Assembly (NCBI GenBank): GCA_002359425.1
Contig: DEMY01000025.1
Span: 5,757-15,032 of the forward strand
Length of the DNA: 9,276 nt
Reading direction: 5' to 3'
Origin: Clostridiales bacterium UBA2658
GTDB taxonomy: Bacteria > Bacillota > Clostridia > Oscillospirales > Oscillospiraceae
The translations under genes were made by a program, and so were the position numbers. Shown here in pieces: positions 1 to 6,228 of this stretch (position 1 is its first letter; each line of letters starts with the position of its first letter). Under the pieces are notes generated by a model. It had not been told where the DNA came from, ran no database searches, and worked only from the letters and a program-made list of their open reading frames with translations.

Positions 1-1
1 G

Positions 2-562
2 GATACCGGCAGCGTCCGAAAAGAACAAAAGACCATAAAAAGCGCCGCATGGGCCGTTGCGCACGGCGTCGCCTATGTCTCCAAAAACCGCGACCGTGAA
101 TCGCTGATGCCCATTTGCAGCATTCGGGATAATATCTGCCTGCCGTCGCTCAAAAACCTCTCCAAGGGCGTTTTCGTCTCCCGAAAAAGCGAAAACGCGC
201 TCGCGGACAAATGGTCGCAGGCGCTTGGCGTCAAGGCCGGGTCCGCCGCCGACTACTGCTCGACGCTCAGCGGCGGCAACAAGCAGAAGGTCGTTTTGGC
301 CAAATGGCTTGCCAAAGGCTCCGACGTCATGATTCTTGATTGCCCGACGCGCGGCATCGATGTCGGCGCAAAGGCCGCGATTTATGAGCTTATTGAAAAG
401 CTTAAAAAAGAGGGCCGCTCTATTGTGCTCATTTCCGAGGAGCTGCCGGAGCTGATCGGCATGAGCGACCGCATCGTGACCTTGAAGGACGGCGCGGTGT
501 CGGGCGAATTTTTCCGTACAGACGGGCTGACGGAAGCAAAGCTCATCCAGAAGATGATATGA
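2..562 (+). CDS. Sugar/nucleoside ABC transporter ATP-binding protein, C-terminal half (partial, RbsA/MglA type)
   Basis: This open frame enters from the left edge, so the N-terminal ATPase domain and the Walker A of the second domain lie outside the window; an internal ATG at 107 is not the start. The visible 186 residues match the second nucleotide-binding domain of RbsA/MglA-type tandem ATPases: a GVAYVSKNRDRESL block (family form roughly YVPEDRKxEGL), the ABC signature LSGGNKQKVVLAKWLA (from about 266), a Walker B segment VMILDCPTRGIDVGAK, and ISEELPELIGMSDRI near the end. The usual Walker B catalytic Glu is Cys here (codon 341-343). As in this family generally, no H-loop His is seen after Walker B (ISEELPE). 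The protein is cytosolic and should power import through the two downstream permeases. Its stop lies 11 bases before the next start. Family assignment is firm; the substrate is not determined. Confidence 0.95.
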   Translation, partial: DTGSVRKEQKTIKSAAWAVAHGVAYVSKNRDRESLMPICSIRDNICLPSLKNLSKGVFVSRKSENALADKWSQALGVKAGSAADYCSTLSGGNKQKVVLAKWLAKGSDVMILDCPTRGIDVGAKAAIYELIEKLKKEGRSIVLISEELPELIGMSDRIVTLKDGAVSGEFFRTDGLTEAKLIQKMI

Positions 563-573
563 GGAGGCGCGCC

Positions 574-1530
574 ATGGAAGAAAACGCTCTGAAGCTTGGC
601 AGTACCGGGCAAAGGCTCAAAAGCGCCGCCACGAAATATTTTTCGTTCATAGGGCTTGCGCTCGTCGTCCTCATTTTTGAAATCCTGACGCGCGGCGACC
701 TTCTGTCCTCGCGCAACCTCATGAACATCTTTAATAACTTTTTCAGCATCGGTCTCGGCGCGATGGGCGTTGTATTCCTGATGTCGCTCGGCGAGCTGGA
801 CCTCTCGGTCGGCGCAATCGTCGGACTTGCGGCGGCGCTTGCCGCGTGCGCCTCTAAAACGAGCCTTGCGCTCATTTTTCCGGTCGCGCTGGCGACGGGG
901 CTTGGCGTTGGACTCTTGAACGGATTTGTCATCTCAAAGCTTCGGGTCGAGTCCTTCATCGGGACGCTCGCAATGTCCTTCGTCGTGCGCGGCGTGACGG
1001 TCTGGCTTTTAAACGGCTCCGCCGGCATCCCCGTTTCACAGCGCGTTTTCGATCAGGACGGGGTCAAGATCGCCGTGTTCGTTCTGGCGCTTGCCATCCT
1101 TTATACCCTCTTCGAGTTCACACCCTTCGGCAAGCGCTGCCGGTCGATCGGCGCTTCGGCAGACGCAGCGCGGCAGGCAGGCGTTCGGGTCGAGCGGACA
1201 AAGCTCATAGCCTTTGCAATCTCCGGCCTCATGTGCGGTCTCGCCGGCTTTTTCAGTCTCGTTCGGACCTGTACGGCTTCATCCAAAACGGGCAGCGCCT
1301 TTGAATTTGACGTACTGCTTGCGGTCTTATTCGGCGGCATATCGCTGACAGGCGGCTGGCCCGTCAAGTTCCGCTCCGCCGTCATCGGCAGCGTCGCAAT
1401 GGCCGTCATGAAAAATGGCATGTCTATTATGGGCATAAACGGCCTCACGCAGCAGGTTGTAGAGGGCGTCATTCTCATTGTGATCGTCGTCATCTCTTTT
1501 GATCGAAAGAGCGTTGGCGTCGTGAAATAA
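574..1530 (+). CDS. ABC transporter permease 1 (RbsC-like, BPD_transp_2 family)
   Basis: This is a 318-residue, strongly hydrophobic inner-membrane protein. It carries the RbsC-family landmark LMSLGELDLSVGA (residues 69-81) and a cytoplasmic loop FGKRCRSIGASADAARQAGV (185-203), which in this family contacts the ATPase, followed by the LFGGISLTGG segment (252-261). Length agrees with RbsC-type permeases (about 320). I chose ATG 574 over the in-frame ATG at 559 because GAGGAGG at 561-567 sits 6 bases upstream of 574, and the 559 codon would lie ahead of that site. The gene directly follows the ATPase, consistent with translational coupling. It probably forms a heterodimer with the second permease at 2863-3846, since the two differ in sequence and one operon encodes both. 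Pairing is inference. Confidence 0.94.
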   Translation: MEENALKLGSTGQRLKSAATKYFSFIGLALVVLIFEILTRGDLLSSRNLMNIFNNFFSIGLGAMGVVFLMSLGELDLSVGAIVGLAAALAACASKTSLALIFPVALATGLGVGLLNGFVISKLRVESFIGTLAMSFVVRGVTVWLLNGSAGIPVSQRVFDQDGVKIAVFVLALAILYTLFEFTPFGKRCRSIGASADAARQAGVRVERTKLIAFAISGLMCGLAGFFSLVRTCTASSKTGSAFEFDVLLAVLFGGISLTGGWPVKFRSAVIGSVAMAVMKNGMSIMGINGLTQQVVEGVILIVIVVISFDRKSVGVVK

Positions 1531-1534
1531 TTCT

Positions 1535-1566
1535 GATATCACCAAAAATGAGCGAAACGTGATATT
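1535..1566 (+). other. Inverted repeat before the binding-protein gene
   Basis: ATATCAC (1536-1542) pairs with GTGATAT (1559-1565), plus a G-U pair at 1535/1566, enclosing a 16-base loop. It fills most of the 51-base gap between permease 1 and the binding-protein gene and ends 4 bases before its GGAGG site. No T-tract follows, so it is not a terminator. It could be an operator, an RNA processing or stability element, or chance in a short AT-rich gap. Confidence 0.35.
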
Positions 1567-1581
1567 TCAAGGAGGAAAAAC

Positions 1582-2760
1582 ATGAAAAAAGCACTTGCAC
1601 TGATTCTCGCAGTCTCGATGGCCGTCGGTCTGCTCGCCGGCTGCTCCGGCTCCAAGGGTACCGAAAGCGCGCAGCCGTCCGCTTCCAGCGCCACGAGCGG
1701 CACGAACCCCGAGCCCTTTAAGATCGGCTTCCCGTGGGTAACATCCTCGACCGACCCGACCTTCGTTTCCATCGTCACAAACGTCAAGGCCGCCGTCGAA
1801 GCCGCGGGCGGCGAGCTTGTCACCGTTGAGAGCGGCCTCACGGCGGACAACCTCATCAACAACATCTCCGACCTCATCAGCCGCGGCTGCAAGGGCATCA
1901 TCTTCATGCCCGCGTCTGACTCCATGCTACCGACCGTCAATCAGATGTGCACGAAAGCGGGCGTTTACTACGCCACGATGTTCCGCACCATCTCCGACGA
2001 GAGCATCCGCAAGGAAATTTACGCCTCGAAATATTTCGCAGGCGGCTGCAACGAGGACGACGAGAAGTGCGCCTATGACATCACAAAGGCCCTGTCCGGT
2101 CAGGGCGTCAAGAACCTTTGCGTCATTAACATTGCCAAGGGCGACACCTCCTCCGATCTGCGCGACAAGGGCATTGCAAAGGGCGTTGAGGAAACCGGCA
2201 TCAAGCTCCTGAACACGACCTACAGCATCACCGAGCAGACCGACATGACCAAGACCATCGAAAGCTACATAGCCGCCTATCCGGAGATGGATGGTATCCT
2301 GCTCGCAGGAACCTACTGCCCCGCTGCGCTGCCTACCATTGAAAAGGCCCTTTCGGACCACAACCTCGCTGGAAAAATCAAGGTCGGCCGCATCGACTTC
2401 GACTTCACGATGGGCGACTATCTCGCAAACGGCAGCTTCAACGTGGCCTATGGCGGTCAGCAGCAAATCGACCCGCAGCTCTCGACTGTTATCCTTGTGA
2501 ACGCAGTCATCGGCACCCCCATCAAGACCGACGGCCCGTTCATCCTCATCACAAACTACCTTGAGCTGACCTCCAAAGAGGAAGCCGACAATTTCCTGAC
2601 CTACTTCCTCGGTAAGATCCCGGTGTTCACCTCCGACGAGATCAAGGCAAACCTCGTCAAGTTCTACAAGTCCGACGTTACCGAAGAAACCTTCAAAAAG
2701 ACCGTTTCCGATTTCTCAGTCGCGGACGTTGCCGAGCGCCACAAGGGCCTCGAAAAATAA
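1582..2760 (+). CDS. Lipoprotein substrate-binding protein of sugar/nucleoside ABC importer (type I periplasmic-binding fold)
   Basis: The 392-residue product starts with a lipoprotein signal peptide: MKKALALILAVSMAVGLLAGC with lipobox LAGC and acylated Cys21. A Ser/Thr/Gly-rich tether follows to about residue 45. The mature part begins FKIGFPWVTSSTDPTFVSIV and continues with a GCKGIIFMPASDSMLP segment and a second-lobe stretch MDGILLAGTYCPAALPTIEKAL, the alternating pattern of ribose/galactose-binding (Peripla_BP_4-like) proteins. It is tethered outside the membrane and delivers ligand to the permeases. The start is fixed by AAGGAGG about 6 bases upstream of ATG 1582. It lies between the two permease genes, an uncommon position. 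It is longer than E. coli RbsB (about 300 residues) and does not look like the BMP/PnrA nucleoside lipoproteins. A nucleoside-like ligand is suggested only by the hydrolase gene downstream. Confidence 0.93.
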   Translation: MKKALALILAVSMAVGLLAGCSGSKGTESAQPSASSATSGTNPEPFKIGFPWVTSSTDPTFVSIVTNVKAAVEAAGGELVTVESGLTADNLINNISDLISRGCKGIIFMPASDSMLPTVNQMCTKAGVYYATMFRTISDESIRKEIYASKYFAGGCNEDDEKCAYDITKALSGQGVKNLCVINIAKGDTSSDLRDKGIAKGVEETGIKLLNTTYSITEQTDMTKTIESYIAAYPEMDGILLAGTYCPAALPTIEKALSDHNLAGKIKVGRIDFDFTMGDYLANGSFNVAYGGQQQIDPQLSTVILVNAVIGTPIKTDGPFILITNYLELTSKEEADNFLTYFLGKIPVFTSDEIKANLVKFYKSDVTEETFKKTVSDFSVADVAERHKGLEK

Positions 2761-2769
2761 TCCAAGCCC

Positions 2770-2805
2770 CCTCGGACAGGACGCCCCCGCGCGTCCTGTC
2801 TGAGG
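2770..2805 (+). other. Intercistronic 15-bp stem-loop after the binding-protein gene
   Basis: The arms are 2770-2784 and 2791-2805, pairing over 15 bp (one G-U) around the loop CCCCGC. It starts 9 bases after the binding-protein stop. No run of T follows (AACGATAAG), so it lacks the second half of an intrinsic terminator. Known parallels are stable hairpins behind binding-protein genes of ABC operons, which protect the upstream mRNA from 3'-5' decay or partly reduce downstream expression so that binding protein outnumbers permease. That role is inference here. Confidence 0.7.
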
Positions 2806-2821
2806 AACGATAAGCGCGGCT

Positions 2822-2849
2822 TTGTCCGCTTCGCTTTCAATTCGGACAA
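2822..2849 (+). other. Second inverted repeat before permease 2
   Basis: TTGTCCG (2822-2828) can pair with CGGACAA (2843-2849), a 7-bp stem with a 14-base loop. The 3' arm abuts the AAGAGGA ribosome binding site (2848-2854) of the second permease gene. TCGGACA also occurs in the 5' arm of the upstream 15-bp stem (2772-2778), so the 2822-2828 arm has two possible partners. It may lower translation of permease 2, or be incidental. Confidence 0.35.
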
Positions 2850-2862
2850 GAGGAAAACGAAA

Positions 2863-3846
2863 ATGAAGGAAACGCTTTTGAAAGCCTTGAAGGCTCTGCT
2901 GCTGCCGGTCGTTGTGTACTGCATTTTTCTCGTAATCTGCTACGACCGCTTCAGCAACTTAAACTGCATCTATACGATCTTTTTGCAGTCCATCATCCCG
3001 ACAATCACCGCCTACGCCGTCGCGTTCGGCTACATGTGCGGCATCTTTGACTTCACGGTCGGCTCGCGGCTCATCATCAGCGGCCTTGTGGGCGGCATTC
3101 TCTCCGCAAAGCTCGGAATGCCGGGTCTGATCTTCGGTTGCCTTGCCACAAGCTTTCTCATTTCCGCCGTCACCGGCCTTCTCAACTGGGACTGCCAAAT
3201 TCCGTCTCTCGTTCTCACCATGGCACTGACCATGATCTACGAGATCGTCGGCAAAAATATCGCGGGCAAGTTCAGCTTTGTCAGCATCGACAACAAGTAC
3301 GCCGTTTTAGGCGCTTCGCCATATATTATCTACGTTCTTATTTTCTCCGCGCTGCTGGTTTACTTCCTTTTTAACAACACGAAGTACAGTTACCACATGC
3401 GCGCCGTCGGCAGCAACGAGGCAGTCGCAAAAAATGCGGGCATCCCGACGCAGCTTGTGAAGCATCGTTCGTTCACCATCGGCAGCGTTTTCATCGCAAT
3501 TGCCGCCATTTTGACCATCAGCCAGTCCGGCTCCATGGGCGCACAAACGAGTCTCGGCAGCGCAACGCTCCTTTTCAAACCCCTTATGGGTGTTCTTATC
3601 GCCATCGTTTTGCAGCCCGTTTGCAACATGGCCTTCGGTATCCTCATCAGCCAGCTCACGCTCAACACCATCTTCATCGGCCTCATCGCGGCGGGGCTTC
3701 CGGACACGTTCCAGAACGTCGCGCTCGGCTTCTTCCTGCTGGTGGTCATGATTCTTTCCAACAACATCGACAGTCTGCGCCACGCTTTTACAAAGCGCCG
3801 CATCCCGGTATGTTCTGCCGCTACGCCGCAGGCGAAAGGAGAATAA
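2863..3846 (+). CDS. ABC transporter permease 2 (divergent RbsC-like, BPD_transp_2 family)
   Basis: This is a 327-residue integral membrane protein with many hydrophobic segments and the family's coupling loop YHMRAVGSNEAVAKNAGI (177-194). Where permease 1 has the usual GELDLSVGA, this one has CGIFDFTVGS (59-68), a degenerate version that marks it as the more divergent partner. The basic C-terminal tail after residue about 308 (RHAFTKRR and beyond) is probably cytoplasmic. ATG 2863 is preceded by AAGAGGA at 2848-2854, 8 bases away. The gene is separated from the binding-protein gene by 102 bases holding two inverted repeats, and is followed after only 2 bases by the nucleoside hydrolase start. 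It most likely pairs with permease 1 to form an asymmetric channel. A homodimer serving a second transporter is possible but there is no second ATPase or binding protein in view. Confidence 0.92.
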   Translation: MKETLLKALKALLLPVVVYCIFLVICYDRFSNLNCIYTIFLQSIIPTITAYAVAFGYMCGIFDFTVGSRLIISGLVGGILSAKLGMPGLIFGCLATSFLISAVTGLLNWDCQIPSLVLTMALTMIYEIVGKNIAGKFSFVSIDNKYAVLGASPYIIYVLIFSALLVYFLFNNTKYSYHMRAVGSNEAVAKNAGIPTQLVKHRSFTIGSVFIAIAAILTISQSGSMGAQTSLGSATLLFKPLMGVLIAIVLQPVCNMAFGILISQLTLNTIFIGLIAAGLPDTFQNVALGFFLLVVMILSNNIDSLRHAFTKRRIPVCSAATPQAKGE

Positions 3847-3848
3847 AA

Positions 3849-4904
3849 ATGCCGTTTCCCGTATTGTCCAGAGACGAGATGGTCCGCCGTCTCATGCCCC
3901 CGTCCGGCCCCGTTCATATGGTGCTTGACACGGACACCTACAACGAGGTGGACGACCAGTTCGCCCTTTCCTACGCCCTTATGTCCCCCGAAAAGCTCAC
4001 GGTGGACGCCGTTTATGCCGCTCCGTTTTCCGGCGCGTTCTTTGAAAAACTCCTCAAAACGGACGACGTAACGGTTCCGATGACCTCCGACCTCTCTGAG
4101 GGGCTGGAGCTGAGCTATCAGGAGATCCTCAAAATTTTCGGTCTTTTGGATAAAGACCCGGCGGGCAAAATCTTTCGCGGCTCCAAACGCTATCTCACGG
4201 ACGCGAAAACGCCGGTCGAGAGCGACGCCGCGCGCGACCTTGTAAAGCGTGCCATGGCAGCCGAGGACATTCTCTATGTCGTAGCCATCGGTGAAATCAC
4301 GAACATCGCCTCGGCCATTTTGATGGAGCCGGAGATCATCAAAAAGATCGTCGTCGTCTGGCTCGGCGGCCACCCGCTCTATTGGCCTCACGCGGTCGAA
4401 TTCAATATGGGGCAGGACCCCATCGCCTCGCAGATCATTTTCGACTGCGGCGTGCCGCTGGTGCTCATGCCCTGCATGACGGTTGCCTCGAACCTCACGA
4501 CGACCGCGCCGGAGCTGGAGGCAAACCTCAAGGGCAAAAGCCGCATCGGCACCTATCTTTCCGACATTGTCACAAGCCAGCTCTCTCCGAAGGAAGCGGA
4601 CAATATGCTTTCCCTTTTCCGCCTAACCTATCTCAAAGGTGCGGACGATTACGCCGGGACCGCCGCCGAAACCATCCCCTTCACGGGTTCGGCTCCCTCC
4701 CGCATCGTCTGGGACATTTCCACCGTCGGCTACATGATTAATCCCAACTGGTGTCCCTCCACACTCGCACCCGCGCCGCATTTGACGGACGACCTCAAAT
4801 GGCGTCTCGATTCCGAACGGCACCTCATGCGCGTGTGCAATTTTGTCTACCGCGACGGTATTTTTGGCGATATGTTCGCAAAGCTGGGCCGCGCCCCCAA
4901 GTGA
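3849..4904 (+). CDS. Nucleoside hydrolase family protein (IUNH-like N-ribohydrolase)
   Basis: The product has 351 residues. Nucleoside hydrolases split the N-glycosidic bond of (deoxy)ribonucleosides to free base and sugar, using a Ca2+ held by Asp residues. Visible landmarks: the N-terminal Asp cluster VLDTDTYNEVDDQFAL (D27, D29, D35, D36), GEITNIASAI (148-157, equivalent to GPLTNIA), LGG (172-174), EFNMGQDP (184-191, the substrate-binding EFN), and WDISTVGYMINP (288-299), whose D289 fits the C-terminal metal-ligand Asp. Compared with the classic DCDPGxDD, the Asp cluster has two extra residues. The start at ATG 3849 is supported by AAAGGAGAA (3835-3843), which overlaps the end of permease 2; an upstream in-frame extension lies inside permease 2 and is rejected. 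Coupling to the importer suggests it acts on the imported solute. Substrate is unknown, and another N-riboside is possible. Confidence 0.92.
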   Translation: MPFPVLSRDEMVRRLMPPSGPVHMVLDTDTYNEVDDQFALSYALMSPEKLTVDAVYAAPFSGAFFEKLLKTDDVTVPMTSDLSEGLELSYQEILKIFGLLDKDPAGKIFRGSKRYLTDAKTPVESDAARDLVKRAMAAEDILYVVAIGEITNIASAILMEPEIIKKIVVVWLGGHPLYWPHAVEFNMGQDPIASQIIFDCGVPLVLMPCMTVASNLTTTAPELEANLKGKSRIGTYLSDIVTSQLSPKEADNMLSLFRLTYLKGADDYAGTAAETIPFTGSAPSRIVWDISTVGYMINPNWCPSTLAPAPHLTDDLKWRLDSERHLMRVCNFVYRDGIFGDMFAKLGRAPK

Positions 4905-4967
4905 CGCGCCGGGAGCGTCTGAAAGAAAGAGAATGCCGCTCCCCTGCCCCGCAGCGTTCATATAGAG

Positions 4968-5003
4968 CCGGCGCATCGCCTCAAAGCGGTGCGCCGGTTT
5001 TTT
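4968..5003 (+). terminator. Intrinsic terminator of the transporter/hydrolase operon
   Basis: A 12-bp GC-rich stem (4968-4979 with 4986-4997, one G-U) with loop CTCAAA is followed by TTTTTT (4998-5003). It lies 63 bases after the hydrolase stop and 7 bases before the stop of the opposing peptidase gene. Read from the minus strand the stem is followed by CTCTATA rather than a T-run, so it should serve mainly the + strand. A weaker 7-bp inverted repeat (4911-4917 with 4937-4943) precedes it. Confidence 0.92.
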
Positions 5004-5010
5004 GATCGTT

Positions 5011-6081
5011 TTATTTGATGACCGTGAGTTCCTTCGAGAATTGATTCAGCACTTCTCCCCCGTTTTCGGTGACCAGAACAAGGTCCTCAATGCGCACGCC
5101 AAATTCGCCGGGGAGATAGATGCCCGGCTCGATGGAAAAAACCATGCCCGGCTCCAGCGGAATGTCCATTGCGCCGCTCACGTCGGGCGGCTCGTGGCAC
5201 GCAAGGCCGCAGCCGTGACCGAGACGATGCGTAAAGTTCGGCCCGTAGCCCGCGTCTGCGATGATGCCGCGCGCGGTCGCGTCCAGCTCCGAAAGGAGAA
5301 TGCCCGGCTTTACCTTTGCTTCCGCCGCCTCGTTTGCGCGGCGCACCAGCTCGTAGACCTCTCGCTGCTTTTCGCTGACCTCACCAAAAAACACCGTGCG
5401 CGTCATGTCGCACCAGTAGCGGCCGACGGGGGCAAAAATGTCGAAAATGACGCTGTCGCCACGTTTGATGACCGTTTTGTCGCCGCCGTGGTGAGGATCG
5501 GCCCCGTTCGGGCCGAAGCAGACGAGCTGCGGGCCTGCCGTGCCGCCGTTTTCGCGGTAAAGGCGGTTGACCTCGGCGGCAAGCTCGTTTTCTGCGACAC
5601 CCGCGCGGACCTGCTTTTGAATTTCGCCCATAACCTTATCGTTCACCTGGGAGGCATGCCGCATGGCTTCCCGCTCGGCTTCGTCCTTGCACATGCGCGC
5701 GAGGTCAACCGGCGCAGAGCCTAGGGTCGGCTTTACATCCGTTCGCGCCTGCATGAGCGCGATAAGAAATTTGCTGTATAAAAACTTGTCAATACCTAGC
5801 GTGCCGGGACGAACGGCCCCAGCAAGGTCGCGGACAGCATCCTCGCCATCCCGATGCGTCACGACCGGAAGCCCCGGCGTACTTGCAAGGCCAAAAATCT
5901 CGTTTGCAAAGAGCGTCGCTTCGCCGTCGTCCGTGAGGTAGAGGGCCAGAAAACGCTCCATCGGTTGGACATAGACGCCGGTGAGATAATAGACGGATTC
6001 GGTGGATGAAACGACGATCTGTGTCAGCCCCGCCTTTTTCATATTTTTGCGCACGCGCGCGGCCCGGTCATTATTAAGCAT
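5011..6081 (-). CDS. M24-family metallopeptidase (Xaa-Pro aminopeptidase / dipeptidase)
   Basis: The 356-residue cytosolic product has the usual two-part layout: an N-terminal creatinase-like domain (about 1-125, with SSTESVYYLTGV) and a C-terminal pita-bread catalytic domain. All five metal ligands can be placed: D214 and D225 in FDIFAPVGRYWCDMTRT, H289 in HRLGHGCGL, E318 in SIEPGIYLPG, and E332 in RIEDLV. Such enzymes use two Mn2+, Co2+ or Zn2+ ions to release an N-terminal residue ahead of proline or to split Xaa-Pro dipeptides. Length fits PepQ/PepP-like proteins of Firmicutes (350-365). The start (CAT at 6079-6081) has GGGAGG on the minus strand at 6090-6095, 8 bases away. It is a single gene, convergent with the transporter operon and divergent from the riboflavin operon. 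Dipeptidase versus aminopeptidase cannot be decided from sequence. Confidence 0.93.
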   Translation of the reverse strand: MLNNDRAARVRKNMKKAGLTQIVVSSTESVYYLTGVYVQPMERFLALYLTDDGEATLFANEIFGLASTPGLPVVTHRDGEDAVRDLAGAVRPGTLGIDKFLYSKFLIALMQARTDVKPTLGSAPVDLARMCKDEAEREAMRHASQVNDKVMGEIQKQVRAGVAENELAAEVNRLYRENGGTAGPQLVCFGPNGADPHHGGDKTVIKRGDSVIFDIFAPVGRYWCDMTRTVFFGEVSEKQREVYELVRRANEAAEAKVKPGILLSELDATARGIIADAGYGPNFTHRLGHGCGLACHEPPDVSGAMDIPLEPGMVFSIEPGIYLPGEFGVRIEDLVLVTENGGEVLNQFSKELTVIK

Positions 6082-6095
6082 TTTTATATCCTCCC

Positions 6096-6123
6096 AAGAC
6101 TGCCGGAGCGGTCTTTTTATTTT
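6096..6123 (+). terminator. Hairpin with T-tract between the peptidase gene and the rib promoter
   Basis: AAGACTGC (6096-6103) pairs with GCGGTCTT (6108-6115) over 8 bp (one G-U) around CGGA, followed by TTTATTTT (6116-6123). On the + strand this is a compact intrinsic terminator; as no + gene lies just upstream, it would stop antisense transcription coming through the peptidase gene. On the minus strand the same hairpin sits in the peptidase leader, directly before its GGGAGG site, and could affect translation. Function is inferred. Confidence 0.5.
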
Positions 6124-6129
6124 GGCCTC

Positions 6130-6158
6130 ATCGTACCACTACGCAACCAAAAACACAA
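6130..6158 (-). promoter_or_regulatory. Weak candidate promoter for the peptidase gene
   Basis: On the minus strand TTGTGT (complement of 6153-6158) and TACGAT (complement of 6130-6135) are 17 bases apart, with 3/6 and 4/6 matches to the vegetative -35 and -10. The position, about 50 bases upstream of the start codon, is sensible, but the match is weak. Confidence 0.3.
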
Positions 6159-6172
6159 ATCTGAAAAAGGGC

Positions 6173-6201
6173 TTGCAATTTTTTGCAAAGCGTTGTATGC
6201 T
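6173..6201 (+). promoter_or_regulatory. Candidate sigma-A-type promoter of the rib operon
   Basis: TTGCAA (6173-6178) and TATGCT (6196-6201) are separated by exactly 17 bases, each matching 4 of 6 consensus positions. A start near 6208 would place the FMN riboswitch about 20 bases into the transcript, as usual for this class. The spacer contains a second TTGCAA (6183-6188), so two copies of this palindromic hexamer lie 4 bases apart. Confidence 0.55.
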
Positions 6202-6228
6202 GAACGCGACAACCGAATAGTGCGAGAT

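Noticed and set aside
107..562. A standalone 151-residue protein beginning at ATG 107
   Set aside because: The same frame is open to the left edge and encodes conserved family sequence before this ATG (GVAYVSKNRDRESL), so it is an internal Met of a larger ATPase.
559..573. ATG 559 as the start of permease 1
   Set aside because: GAGGAGG lies after this codon and is ideally spaced for ATG 574; the extra MRRRA would be the translated ribosome site.
2770..2805. Intrinsic terminator after the binding-protein gene
   Set aside because: The stem is strong but no T-run follows, so it is listed as a stem-loop rather than a terminator.
3621..3848. N-terminal extension of the nucleoside hydrolase
   Set aside because: It lies entirely inside the permease 2 gene in another frame, has no family similarity, and ATG 3849 has a good ribosome site.
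3390..4391. Long minus-strand open frame (333 residues) opposite permease 2 and the hydrolase
   Set aside because: It is a shadow of two well-supported + strand genes; its translation shows no domain pattern and is rich in residues typical of antisense frames of high-GC genes.
5002..5724. Plus-strand 240-residue open frame over the peptidase gene
   Set aside because: It is antisense to a complete M24 peptidase with all metal ligands, starts at the terminator T-tract, and has no recognisable domain.
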